From positions 1 through 37,961 of the forward strand of contig CAMHUI010000022.1 in NCBI GenBank assembly GCA_946188345.1: 37,961 nucleotides of DNA, in the 5' to 3' direction. This document shows positions 23,094 through 31,133 of this stretch, in pieces. Position 1 is the first letter of the stretch, and each line of letters starts with the position of its first letter. The position numbers were made by a program, and so were the translations under genes. The notes under the pieces are model-generated. The model was not told the DNA's origin. It saw nothing but the letters and a program-made list of their open reading frames with translations, and searched no databases. Source of the DNA: an uncultured Prevotellaceae bacterium. GTDB taxonomy: Bacteria > Bacteroidota > Bacteroidia > Bacteroidales > Bacteroidaceae.

Positions 23094-24275
23094 ATGAAGT
23101 TCGACGAAGTGATAGGTCAGGAAGAGACTAAGCAGCGGCTGGTTCAGCTGGTTGCTGAGGGCCGTCTGCCCCATGCCCTGATGCTCTGCGGCCCGCAGGG
23201 CAGTGGCAAGATGGCGCTGGCGATGGCCTTTGCCTCCTATCTGCTGAGCGAGGCTTCTGTTGCTGCTGCAGCCCAGGAGCCTGTCTCGATGTTCGGCGAT
23301 GAGCCCGCTGGGCCTGTGCGCAACGCCAATGCCGAGGCGATGTTGGCGAAGATGGAACATCCCGACCTCCACTTCACCTTCCCCGTGATCCGTCCGTCCG
23401 GCACGTCGTCGGAACATAAGATGGTGAGCGACGACTTCATCAGCGAGTGGCGCGGTATGCTGGCTACCGACGGGGCTTACTTCACGATGGACCGCTGGCT
23501 CGACGCCATGAATGCCGCCAACCAGCAGGCCCTCATCGGTGCGGGCGAGAGTGACGACCTCATCCGCAAACTCTCGCTGAAGTCAAGTCAGGGCGGCTAT
23601 AAGGTCAGCATCATCTGGCTGCCGGAGCGCATGAACCAGGAGTGTGCCAACAAGATACTGAAGCTCTTGGAGGAACCACCCACGCAGACCGTCTTCCTCA
23701 TGGTGTGTGAAGCCCCCGAGCAGTTACTGGAGACCATTCGCAGCCGCACCCAGCGCATTAATGTCCCACGCATTAAGACCGAGGACATAGAGCAGGCGCT
23801 CGCCGCCCGTCGCGGCATCGAGCCAGAGGAGGCTCACCGCATAGCGCGCCTGGCCGGAGGCAACTGGCTGAAGGCACTCGAGACCCTTGATGCCGACAAT
23901 GAGAACCGCATGTTCCTCGACATGTTCATCCAACTGATGCGCCAGGCCTACAAGCGCGACGTCAAGAGCATGAAGCAATGGAGCGAGCAGGTGGCATCCT
24001 TCGGCCGTGAGCGGCAGATGAGGCTGCTTACCTACTGTAGCAGGATGATTCGCGAGAACTTTATGTTCAACTTCGGTCAGCCCGATCTCTGCTATATGAC
24101 GCAGGAAGAGGAAGCGTTCGCCCGTAACTTCGCACGCTTCATCAATGAGGCCAATGTGGTGGAAATCAGCGATCTGCTGGCCCGCGCCCAGCGCGACATC
24201 GGACAGAACGCCAACGGCAAGGTGGTGTTCTACGACCTCGCACTGCAGATGATAGTGCTGCTCATCAAGAAATGA
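23094..24275 (+). CDS. holB: DNA polymerase III delta' subunit (clamp loader)
   Basis: A 393-residue AAA+ protein of the clamp loader, which opens and places the beta clamp on primed DNA. It shows FDEVIGQEETKQRLVQLV, the P-loop-like GPQGSGK (33-39), HPDLHFTFPV (89-98), KVSIIWLPERMNQECANKILKLLEEPP, and the SRT arginine-finger region (IRSRTQRI). Helical collar segments fill the C-terminus. Oddly, residues 52-88, where delta' and DnaX proteins carry a four-cysteine zinc module, contain no cysteine and are Ala/Pro/Glu-rich. Assignment to delta' rather than DnaX is from length and the HPDLHF block. ricT and gldH follow. Confidence 0.9.
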   Translation: MKFDEVIGQEETKQRLVQLVAEGRLPHALMLCGPQGSGKMALAMAFASYLLSEASVAAAAQEPVSMFGDEPAGPVRNANAEAMLAKMEHPDLHFTFPVIRPSGTSSEHKMVSDDFISEWRGMLATDGAYFTMDRWLDAMNAANQQALIGAGESDDLIRKLSLKSSQGGYKVSIIWLPERMNQECANKILKLLEEPPTQTVFLMVCEAPEQLLETIRSRTQRINVPRIKTEDIEQALAARRGIEPEEAHRIARLAGGNWLKALETLDADNENRMFLDMFIQLMRQAYKRDVKSMKQWSEQVASFGRERQMRLLTYCSRMIRENFMFNFGQPDLCYMTQEEEAFARNFARFINEANVVEISDLLARAQRDIGQNANGKVVFYDLALQMIVLLIKK

Positions 24276-24368
24276 GAAATGAGGAATGAGAAATGAGGCT
24301 TGGCCTCCAACGATATACATACGATTCATATAATTCAAAACAAAGAATACGCAGTGGACTATAAAGAT

Positions 24369-25580
24369 ATGAAATTCACGATGTACCGCGGATGTGAGCG
24401 CGGTCTGTGTGCGAAAGGATGCGGCCGTCAGGACAAACAGCTCAACAGCTACGACTGGCTGGCTGATATCCCTGGCAACGTCGATGTCACCGACCTTGTG
24501 GAAGTGCAGTTCAAGAACACCCGAAAGGGCTACTACCACAACGTCAACCATCTTGACCTGAAGAAGGGCGACATCGTTGCCGTAGAGGCCAACCCTGGCC
24601 ACGACATCGGCGTGGTGACGCTGACGGGCCAGCTGGTGGAGCTGCAACTGAAGAAGGCCAATATCAAGTCGGCCGACGACATCCGTCGCATCTACCGCCT
24701 GGCCAAGCCCGTAGACATGGAGAAGTACCATGAGGCCAAGGCCCGCGAACATGCCACGATGATAGAGAGCCGCCAGATAGCCAAGGGTCTCGGTCTTGAC
24801 ATGAAGATTGGCGACGTGGAATACCAGGGCGACGGCAACAAAGCCATCTTCTATTATATCGCCGACGAGCGAGTGGACTTCCGCCAGCTCATCAAGGACC
24901 TCGCCGCCGCCTTCCATGTGCGCATTGAGATGAAGCAGATTGGTGCCCGCCAGGAAGCCGGCCGCATCGGCGGAACTGGTCCCTGCGGACGCGAACTCTG
25001 CTGCGCCACGTGGATGAAGAACTTCAACAGCGTGGGCACCAATGCAGCCCGATTCCAGGACATCTCCCTCAACCCGCAGAAGCTCGCAGGCATGTGCGCC
25101 AAGCTGAAGTGCTGCCTGAACTACGAGATTGACAACTATGTGGAGGCCGGCCGGCGACTGCCCAGCAGGGAGATTATGCTGCAGACAGCCGACAGCGACT
25201 ACTATCTGTTCAAGTCGGACATCCTGGCCGGACTGGTGACTTACTCCACTGACAAGAAGAAGCCCGTCAACCTCGAGACCATCACGGCCGAGCGTGCCCG
25301 ACAGATTATCGAGATGAACAAGCGTGGCGAGAAGCCGCTGACCCTCGACGAGGACCCCGCCAAGAACCAACCCGAGCGTCCCGTCGACCTGCTGGCCGAT
25401 GCCGACGTGACCCGTTTCGACAGCGCCCGCAAGAAGAAAAAGAACAAGCGCCGCAACCCCGAGCGCCGAGAAGGGCAGGGCAGCGGTAATCCGCGCAACG
25501 AGCGTGAGCGTCGCGGCGAACACCATCGCCAGTCGGACAGACCAGCTGAAGCCGAGCGACATGACAAACCCCAGGAATAG
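24369..25580 (+). CDS. ricT: PSP1/RicT-family regulatory protein
   Basis: A 403-residue member of the PSP1 (YaaT/RicT) family, which in Bacillus acts with RicA and RicF in a complex binding [4Fe-4S] clusters. It carries an N-terminal Cys set (Cys9, 14, 18: YRGCERGLCAKGCGR) and the core SYDWLADIPG and GHDIGVVTLTG. The family signature is GTGPCGRELCCATWMKNF (Cys206, 211, 212) with GMCAKLKCCLNYE (Cys243, 248, 249). The last 70 residues are Lys/Arg-rich and disordered and could bind nucleic acid. The frame is open upstream to a TTG at 24300, but that stretch looks intergenic, so ATG 24369 is chosen. Its end overlaps gldH by 20 bases. Confidence 0.9.
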   Translation: MKFTMYRGCERGLCAKGCGRQDKQLNSYDWLADIPGNVDVTDLVEVQFKNTRKGYYHNVNHLDLKKGDIVAVEANPGHDIGVVTLTGQLVELQLKKANIKSADDIRRIYRLAKPVDMEKYHEAKAREHATMIESRQIAKGLGLDMKIGDVEYQGDGNKAIFYYIADERVDFRQLIKDLAAAFHVRIEMKQIGARQEAGRIGGTGPCGRELCCATWMKNFNSVGTNAARFQDISLNPQKLAGMCAKLKCCLNYEIDNYVEAGRRLPSREIMLQTADSDYYLFKSDILAGLVTYSTDKKKPVNLETITAERARQIIEMNKRGEKPLTLDEDPAKNQPERPVDLLADADVTRFDSARKKKKNKRRNPERREGQGSGNPRNERERRGEHHRQSDRPAEAERHDKPQE

Positions 25581-26043
25581 AATCAGACTATCGCTCATGC
25601 TTGCTGCCCTGTTGCTCGCAGCATGCAGCCGGACAAAGGTGTATGACAGCTATTGCCAAACACCTTTGTCTGGTTGGGAGAAGAATTCTCCGGCAGAGTT
25701 CTCCGTACCGCCTGTAGCAGAGAGTGGCAGCTACGGTGCCGAGGTGGGCCTGCGCGTCAGCGAAGCCTTCCCTTTCACCGACCTCACACTTGTCGTCGTC
25801 ATAGAAACCCTGCCGCAGCCCCCGGCTACTGCCACCACCACGTCGGTGTCGCTTCCTTGCCCATTGTTCAGCAAAGAAGGCCGGCCGTTGGGCGCAGGGC
25901 TGAGCTACAGGCAGCTTGCCTTTCCGCTCAACCCCCTATACCTGCAGGCAGGAGACTCCCTGCACGTGACCATCCGCCACGACATGAAGCGCGAAATCCT
26001 GCCCGGCATCAGCGACGTAGGCTTCTCGCTCATCCACCAATAG
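25561..26043 (+). CDS. gldH: Gliding-motility lipoprotein GldH
   Basis: A 160-residue lipoprotein with lipobox LLLAAC (Cys22). The mature part shows the GldH pattern: KVYDSYCQTPLSGWEKNSPAEF, a Y-G-x-E-V-G-L-R-V-S strand, AFPFTDLTLVVVIET, and a final strand HDMKREILPGISDVGFSLIH. GldH is associated with gliding motility and type IX secretion in Bacteroidota, and the ricT-gldH order is one I know from this phylum. The ATG at 25561 places the signal peptide correctly and overlaps ricT by 20 bases. No clear terminator follows. Confidence 0.87.
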   Translation: MTNPRNRIRLSLMLAALLLAACSRTKVYDSYCQTPLSGWEKNSPAEFSVPPVAESGSYGAEVGLRVSEAFPFTDLTLVVVIETLPQPPATATTTSVSLPCPLFSKEGRPLGAGLSYRQLAFPLNPLYLQAGDSLHVTIRHDMKREILPGISDVGFSLIHQ

Positions 26044-26235
26044 TCAACGTTTTCATGCAGCCGAGAGCAGAGGTGATGCTTGCATCAACTCTGCCGAAGC
26101 AAGGAAAAGGTCGGATGAAATCCAACGTTTTTATTTTCGCGTGCGCGTGTACATTTATTATTATATGTACCCTCACCCGTAAAGCACAACCGCTTTGCCA
26201 CCCAATTAAGAAAGGCAGGAAAACGTGGTTCTTAT

Positions 26236-26325
26236 TATTGCTGTCCGGTATACATTTCTTTTGTATTGGATTCTCCCTGTATATATTGCCACTTTTCAAA
26301 AAAAGATAAGGGGTTGAAGACGGCC
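26236..26325 (+). repeat. Dispersed repeat, copy A
   Basis: TATTGCTGTCCGGTA starts a stretch that runs through TTCTTTTnTATTGGAT, CCCTGTATATATTGC and AGGGGTTGAAGACGGCC. Copy B with the same order and orientation lies at 37838-37932. Copy A lacks the left inverted-repeat arm that copy B has, and its promoter-like box is changed to TATTGGAT. Confidence 0.85.
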
Positions 26326-26551
26326 ATAGATACTTATACCTTTCTTATAGAGATATGTGTCTTCCATCTACGTCATCAATTCATCCTGCTTTGTTGCGCC
26401 ATTGATGTGGATGGGGCAGGGCGATGCATCAAGCCGCCCTGTATGCCCGCTTTTGAACCTTCTGAAAATGGCAGCTATTCTTTCATGCGTTTTTTTGAAA
26501 AAAAAGTAAAAAAATGTTTCAAAAAAGTTTTCATATTCCAAAAAAAATGAT

Positions 26552-26574
26552 TTACTTTGCAGTTGGATATCCAA
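26552..26574 (+). promoter_or_regulatory. Possible promoter with palindromic operator
   Basis: TTACTTTG (26552-26559) resembles a -7 box with one deviation. The perfect palindrome TTGGATATCCAA (26563-26574) sits where transcription would start, so a repressor or activator could bind there. A second perfect palindrome, TTAACTAGTTAA, lies at 26652-26663. The leader would be about 115 bases long. Confidence 0.4.
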
Positions 26575-26683
26575 TTAGACAATAATAAGTAGTTTAAACT
26601 TAGTTGTCTTCGACCATGTAAACACATTATTTCGCGAGAGCTAAAAAAAAGTTAACTAGTTAATTAAAAGTAATTTAACATTA

Positions 26684-29188
26684 ATGAAAAAACAACTGAC
26701 AATCGTTGCAGCTCTTATGCTGACAGCTATTTCAGCATGCGCTCAGACTGCCGATTACTTTAAACCTTACAAGGCTACGGACCTCCGTCTGCCTTCAGTG
26801 CCCATTGTGGTTAACGATCCTTACTTCTCCATCTGGTCGCCTTACGATCAGCTGACCGATGGCAGTACGCGTCACTGGACCAACGACGAGATGCCCCTGA
26901 CAGGTCTTCTCCGTGTTGACGGTGTTACCTATCGCTTCATGGGAGCCCCCAAGGAGTATGTCCTTGAGACCGTCGTCCCCATGGCAGATGCCGAGCATTG
27001 GAGAGGAAAGACCTCGCGGGAGATTCCCGCAGCAGGCTGGGAAAAGCCGCAGTTCAACGACTCCTCGTGGCGTGAGCAGGAAGCTGCCTTCGGCAATCGC
27101 GGCGAGTACCCCAATGTTCGCACCCGCTGGAGTGATCCCAACAGCGATATCTTCGTGCGCCGCATCGTAGAGGTCTCGGAAGAGGATGCTGCAGCCGACC
27201 TCTATCTGAACTACTCCCACGACGATGTCTTTGAACTCTATATCAACGGCACAGAGGTCGTGAAGACAGGTGAAACCTGGAAGACCGGCGCAGTCAAGAA
27301 ACTCCCCGCTGGCCTTGTGAAACCAGGAAAGAACCTCATCGCAGCCCACTGCCACAACACCACCGGAGGTGCCTATCTGGACTTCGGACTGAGCAAGAAC
27401 ATCAAACAGAAGAACGCCGAGGTGAAGCTCGCCAAGCAGAAAGCCGTCGACGTCCTCGCAACCAATACCTATTATACCTTTGAGTGCGGCCCCGTCGAAC
27501 TCGACGTCGTCTTCACCGCACCCATGCTCATCGATAACCTCGACCTGCTCTCCACACCTATCAACTATGTGTCGTATCAGGTCCGAGCCATCGACAAGAA
27601 GGAGCACAACGTGCAGTTCTTCCTCGGAGCATCCTCTGAGATAGCCGTCAACAAGGCCACCCAGCCCACCATCTCCTCCATTGTCAACGAGAGCAACGTG
27701 AAGTATGCCAAGACCGGTACCGTCGACCAGCCCATCCTCGCGAAGTGGGGGGACGGCATCTGCATCGACTGGGGCTATCTCTATCTGCCCGCCATTAACG
27801 GCGACGTAAGCATCGCCTCTGAGGAAGAGCAGATTAACACCTTTGCCAACACGGGTAAGCTGGCCAAGGGTCAGCCTGTCTTCACAGCCCGCAAGGCCGC
27901 CCAGCAGCCCGTCATGGGCTATGTTCGCGACCTCGGCAAGGTGAGCCAGGCTGCCAGCTACGCCCTCATCGGCTACGATGAAGTGCAGGACATCGAATAC
28001 ATGTACTATCGCTACAAAGGCTATTGGGCCCGCAATGGCAAAACCATCTTCCAGGCCTTCAACGAACTCAACCGCGACTACAACAGCATCATGCAGCGCT
28101 GTCGCGAACAGGATAAAGTCATCTACGACGACGGCATGAAGGCCGGCAACAAGAAGTATGCTGAAATCCTTTCGGCAGCCTATCGCCACGTCATCGCTGC
28201 CCACAAGCTCTTCGAGGACAAGGACGGCAACCTGCTCTTCTTCTCCAAGGAGAACAACTCCAACGGCTGCGTCAACACCGTCGACCTGACCTACCCCGAG
28301 GCACCGCTGTTCCTCGTCTACAACCCCGACCTGCAGAAGGCCATGATGACCTCCATCTTCGACTACTCGCTCTCCGGCCGCTGGACCAAGCCCTTCGCCG
28401 CCCACGACCTCGGTACCTATCCCATTGCCAACGGACAGGTCTACGGAGGCGACATGCCCCTCGAGGAAGCCGGCAACATGCTGACGCTGGCTGCCATGAT
28501 CTCGAAGATTGAGGGCAACACCAGCTACGTCAACAAGTACTGGGACATCATGCGCACCTGGACCGACTATCTCGTGGAGAACGGTCAGGACCCGTCGAAC
28601 CAGCTCTGCACCGACGACTTCGCCGGTCACTGGGCCCACAACTGCAACCTCTCCATCAAGGCCATCATGGGCGTTGCCGGTTTTGCCGAGATGGCCAAGA
28701 TCAAGGGCGACCAAGCTGAATACACGAAATATATGAACAAGGCCAAGGAGATGGCCAAGAAGTGGGAGCAGGATGCCCGCGAAGGCGACCACTACCGACT
28801 GGCCTTCGACCGCAAGGACACCTGGAGCCAGAAGTATAACATGGTGTGGGACAAGCTGTGGAACATCAACATCTTCCCCAACGATGCCATGCAGCGCGAA
28901 ATCAAGTACTATCTGAAGAAGCAGAACAAGTACGGTCTGCCTCTCGACATCCGCAAGGACTACACGAAGAACGACTGGATTATGTGGACTGCCGCCATGT
29001 CTGCCGACACCAAGACCTTCCTGAAGTTCGTCGACCCGCTCTACGACTATATCAACGTGACGCCTTCTCGCGTCCCCATCTCTGACTGGTACGACACGAA
29101 GACCTCTCGCATGATTGGCTTCAAGGCCCGTTCTGTCATCGGCGGCTTCTGGATGAAAGTTCTCGCCGACAAGCTGGCCGAAGAATAA
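26684..29188 (+). CDS. DUF4965-type glutaminase/glycosidase-like exported protein
   Basis: An 834-residue protein with a signal sequence ending ISAC-AQ, which fits either a lipobox (Cys19) or type I cleavage. Residues about 35-90 (LRLPSVPIVVNDPYFSIWSP) match the DUF4964 N-terminal segment. Residues about 105-245 hold an inserted jelly-roll, galactose-binding-like domain (GWEKPQFNDSSWRE, YLNYSHDDVFELYINGTEVV). DUF5127-like beta and DUF4965/DUF1793-like (alpha/alpha)6 parts follow, with NSNGCVNTVDLTYPEAPLF and WIMWTAAMSADTKTF. Such proteins are annotated as glutaminase-family but occur in polysaccharide loci, so a glycosidase or amidase role is equally possible. It opens the SusC/D locus. Confidence 0.87.
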   Translation: MKKQLTIVAALMLTAISACAQTADYFKPYKATDLRLPSVPIVVNDPYFSIWSPYDQLTDGSTRHWTNDEMPLTGLLRVDGVTYRFMGAPKEYVLETVVPMADAEHWRGKTSREIPAAGWEKPQFNDSSWREQEAAFGNRGEYPNVRTRWSDPNSDIFVRRIVEVSEEDAAADLYLNYSHDDVFELYINGTEVVKTGETWKTGAVKKLPAGLVKPGKNLIAAHCHNTTGGAYLDFGLSKNIKQKNAEVKLAKQKAVDVLATNTYYTFECGPVELDVVFTAPMLIDNLDLLSTPINYVSYQVRAIDKKEHNVQFFLGASSEIAVNKATQPTISSIVNESNVKYAKTGTVDQPILAKWGDGICIDWGYLYLPAINGDVSIASEEEQINTFANTGKLAKGQPVFTARKAAQQPVMGYVRDLGKVSQAASYALIGYDEVQDIEYMYYRYKGYWARNGKTIFQAFNELNRDYNSIMQRCREQDKVIYDDGMKAGNKKYAEILSAAYRHVIAAHKLFEDKDGNLLFFSKENNSNGCVNTVDLTYPEAPLFLVYNPDLQKAMMTSIFDYSLSGRWTKPFAAHDLGTYPIANGQVYGGDMPLEEAGNMLTLAAMISKIEGNTSYVNKYWDIMRTWTDYLVENGQDPSNQLCTDDFAGHWAHNCNLSIKAIMGVAGFAEMAKIKGDQAEYTKYMNKAKEMAKKWEQDAREGDHYRLAFDRKDTWSQKYNMVWDKLWNINIFPNDAMQREIKYYLKKQNKYGLPLDIRKDYTKNDWIMWTAAMSADTKTFLKFVDPLYDYINVTPSRVPISDWYDTKTSRMIGFKARSVIGGFWMKVLADKLAEE

Positions 29189-29202
29189 GGAAACACCGGA
29201 AT

Positions 29203-29256
29203 TCCGATAACTCCGATTATTCTGAATACTCAGATAATTCCTATTACTCTGATTAA
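29203..29256. repeat. Six tandem 9-bp units in the gap after the 26684 gene
   Basis: Six consecutive 9-base units, TCCGATAAC, TCCGATTAT, TCTGAATAC, TCAGATAAT, TCCTATTAC and TCTGATTAA, lie just after the stop at 29188 and before the lipoprotein gene at 29297. The consensus is near TCCGATTAC. They are untranslated as placed. Confidence 0.75.
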
Positions 29257-29296
29257 ACGAAATACAATTAATTAATAACCTAAATTTAAAATCAAA

Positions 29297-31111
29297 ATGA
29301 AAAAGAACCTTAAGAAGATGTGTCTTCCGATGGGCCTCTTTGCTCTTGCTCTTCTTTCCTTCGGCCTGACGGCCTGCGAGGGAACAGCCAACATTGAGGA
29401 TTATATCGAGACGCATGAGGCGAGTCCATTTGACCCCTCGAAGCCTGTGACCATCACGCGCTTCACGCCTGAATCTGGTGGTGTTGGTCAGCAGATTGTG
29501 ATTTATGGTACTAACTTCGGCAATGATCCCGAGATTGTTGACCTGAAGATTGGCGGAAAGCAGGCCGTTGTCGTCAGCTGTGGCGGTAATGCCCTGTACA
29601 CCTTTGCTCCTTCTAAGTGCTTCCGTGGCGACATCGAGCTGACCATTGGCGAGGAAGGCCACAAGCAGTCGTGCACTGCAGAGAAGAAGTTCGAGTATGA
29701 GCGTAAGATGGTTGTCGGAACCCTCTGCGGCTTCAAGAACGAAGACGACAAGCAGGGATGGAAGGCTGGTCCCTTCCGCGACGAGGAAGGCAACCCCTTC
29801 TGCTGCGGATTCGCCTTCGACGGTGTGATGCAGTTCTCACCCTACAACCACGATCAGCTCTTCATTATTTATGACAGAGAGCCCAGCTGGGCCGCTGCCC
29901 ATGGCATCCAGATGCTCGACCTGAAGAATGAGACCGTCGCCGACCTGATTTCAGCCAGCCGTTTCAGTGGCGACCGTCTGCGTACGATTGACTTCGCTGT
30001 CGACCCGTTCGCATATGACCAGTACGGACAGCTTCTTGGCCGCGCAGGTGATGAAGGGCTCGAAAACTGGCTCGAAACGGCAACACCAGAAGAAAAGCGT
30101 TGGCGTGAGCACTTGATTGTCAGTTGTGACAATGGTGCCGGCTCAGGAACCTATGACCACCGTGCTGTCTACCTCATAGACCGTGACCTGAGTGGTAACT
30201 TCAGTGCCAGCTCTCCCATCGTAAACCTCGTTTACTATCAGTCCTGCAACGGTGCCTATCTGCATCCCGGCGACAAGGAAGGTAAGCATGGCCAAGTTGA
30301 GGACTATTCAAAGGAACTCTACTTCAACTGCTATGGCACAGGTGAATTGCTGCGCCTTGACATGGATAAGTATTGGGATACACGCATACCTACAGGTGTT
30401 GATGAAGATGGTCTTCCCGTTTATGAGAACGAGTGGAATCCCTACGTCCAGAAGAATGAGGAAGCCTTTAAGGTAATCTTCAAGGTAGGTGAACAAGGCC
30501 AGGAGCTGCAGATTGACATCCATCCTTCCGGTAATTTTGCCTATATCGTAGCTATCAACTCGCTGAGAATCATGCGTACTGACTATGACTGGAACCGTCG
30601 TCAGTTCCTGCCCCCATATATCGTGGCCGGAAACATGAACTCCCGTGGTTTCGTTGACGGAGTTGGTACTTCAGCCCGCTTCTCGCGTCCTTACCAGGGT
30701 ACATTCGTCAAGAATGATGCCTATGCAGGCGAAGAAGATGAATACGACTTCTACTTCTGCGACAACAGCTGGATTCCTAACCACCAGTCAGAGTCCGATA
30801 TTGCGCAATATGGTCTTCAGGAGTCACACGCCATCCGTCTGATGACCCCGCAAGGCATTGTCCGCACCTATGCCGGCGGTAGCGCCAATACGCATACCGA
30901 CGGCCACGTCTATGGCTCAGAGAATGGCGAACTGCGCGATGTAGCCCGCTTCGACCGTCCTACAGGCCTCGTCAACGACGTGCATGTCGACCGACTGACA
31001 GGTGAGAACACCCTGATTTTCTACATCCTTGACACCATGAACCGTAAGATCCGTACCATCACCATGGAAGAGCCTACGGAAGAGGAAATGGCAGAAATGG
31101 GACTCAAGTAA
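29297..31111 (+). CDS. Surface lipoprotein with IPT/TIG domain and NHL-like repeats
   Basis: A 604-residue protein with lipobox LTAC (Cys27) followed by the acidic EGTANIEDYIE, consistent with surface export. Residues about 51-135 form an IPT/TIG immunoglobulin-like domain (VTITRFTPESGGVGQQIVIY, GTNFGNDP). The rest contains spaced NHL/beta-propeller-like segments, including RTIDFAVDPF, LQIDIHPSGNFAYIVA, GVGTSARFSRPYQG, GIVRTYAGGS, ARFDRPTGLVNDVHVD and YILDTMNRKIRTI. It lies directly upstream of SusC and is probably a surface glycan-binding protein of the locus. No enzyme motif is seen. Codon use shifts here to GGT/CGT-rich compared with the gene before it. Confidence 0.87.
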   Translation: MKKNLKKMCLPMGLFALALLSFGLTACEGTANIEDYIETHEASPFDPSKPVTITRFTPESGGVGQQIVIYGTNFGNDPEIVDLKIGGKQAVVVSCGGNALYTFAPSKCFRGDIELTIGEEGHKQSCTAEKKFEYERKMVVGTLCGFKNEDDKQGWKAGPFRDEEGNPFCCGFAFDGVMQFSPYNHDQLFIIYDREPSWAAAHGIQMLDLKNETVADLISASRFSGDRLRTIDFAVDPFAYDQYGQLLGRAGDEGLENWLETATPEEKRWREHLIVSCDNGAGSGTYDHRAVYLIDRDLSGNFSASSPIVNLVYYQSCNGAYLHPGDKEGKHGQVEDYSKELYFNCYGTGELLRLDMDKYWDTRIPTGVDEDGLPVYENEWNPYVQKNEEAFKVIFKVGEQGQELQIDIHPSGNFAYIVAINSLRIMRTDYDWNRRQFLPPYIVAGNMNSRGFVDGVGTSARFSRPYQGTFVKNDAYAGEEDEYDFYFCDNSWIPNHQSESDIAQYGLQESHAIRLMTPQGIVRTYAGGSANTHTDGHVYGSENGELRDVARFDRPTGLVNDVHVDRLTGENTLIFYILDTMNRKIRTITMEEPTEEEMAEMGLK

Positions 31112-31133
31112 TCTTATCTAAATCGAAGAGACT

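Larger units (their letters stand above)
26044..26683. other. 640-bp intergenic region before the SusC/D locus
   Basis: It holds a partial copy of a dispersed repeat (26236-26325), a small GTACAT/ATGTAC inverted repeat (about 26149-26175), and poly-A stretches near 26500-26550. A possible -7 box (26552-26559) and two 12-bp palindromes lie near the end. No coding frame is convincing. Confidence 0.65.

Noticed and set aside
24300..24368. Upstream TTG start for ricT
   Set aside because: The stretch is AT-rich and follows ATGAG-type repeats typical of spacer DNA, and the family similarity begins only around the ATG at 24369; it cannot be fully excluded.
23724..25598. 624-codon open frame on the minus strand
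   Set aside because: It is antisense to holB and ricT, which both have clear family motifs; the translation is Leu/Val/His-rich and unrecognisable.
26795..29662. 955-codon open frame on the minus strand
   Set aside because: It lies opposite the well-supported glutaminase-like gene, has a low-complexity Val/Gly/Asp-rich translation with no domain, and is open only because of codon bias on the other strand.
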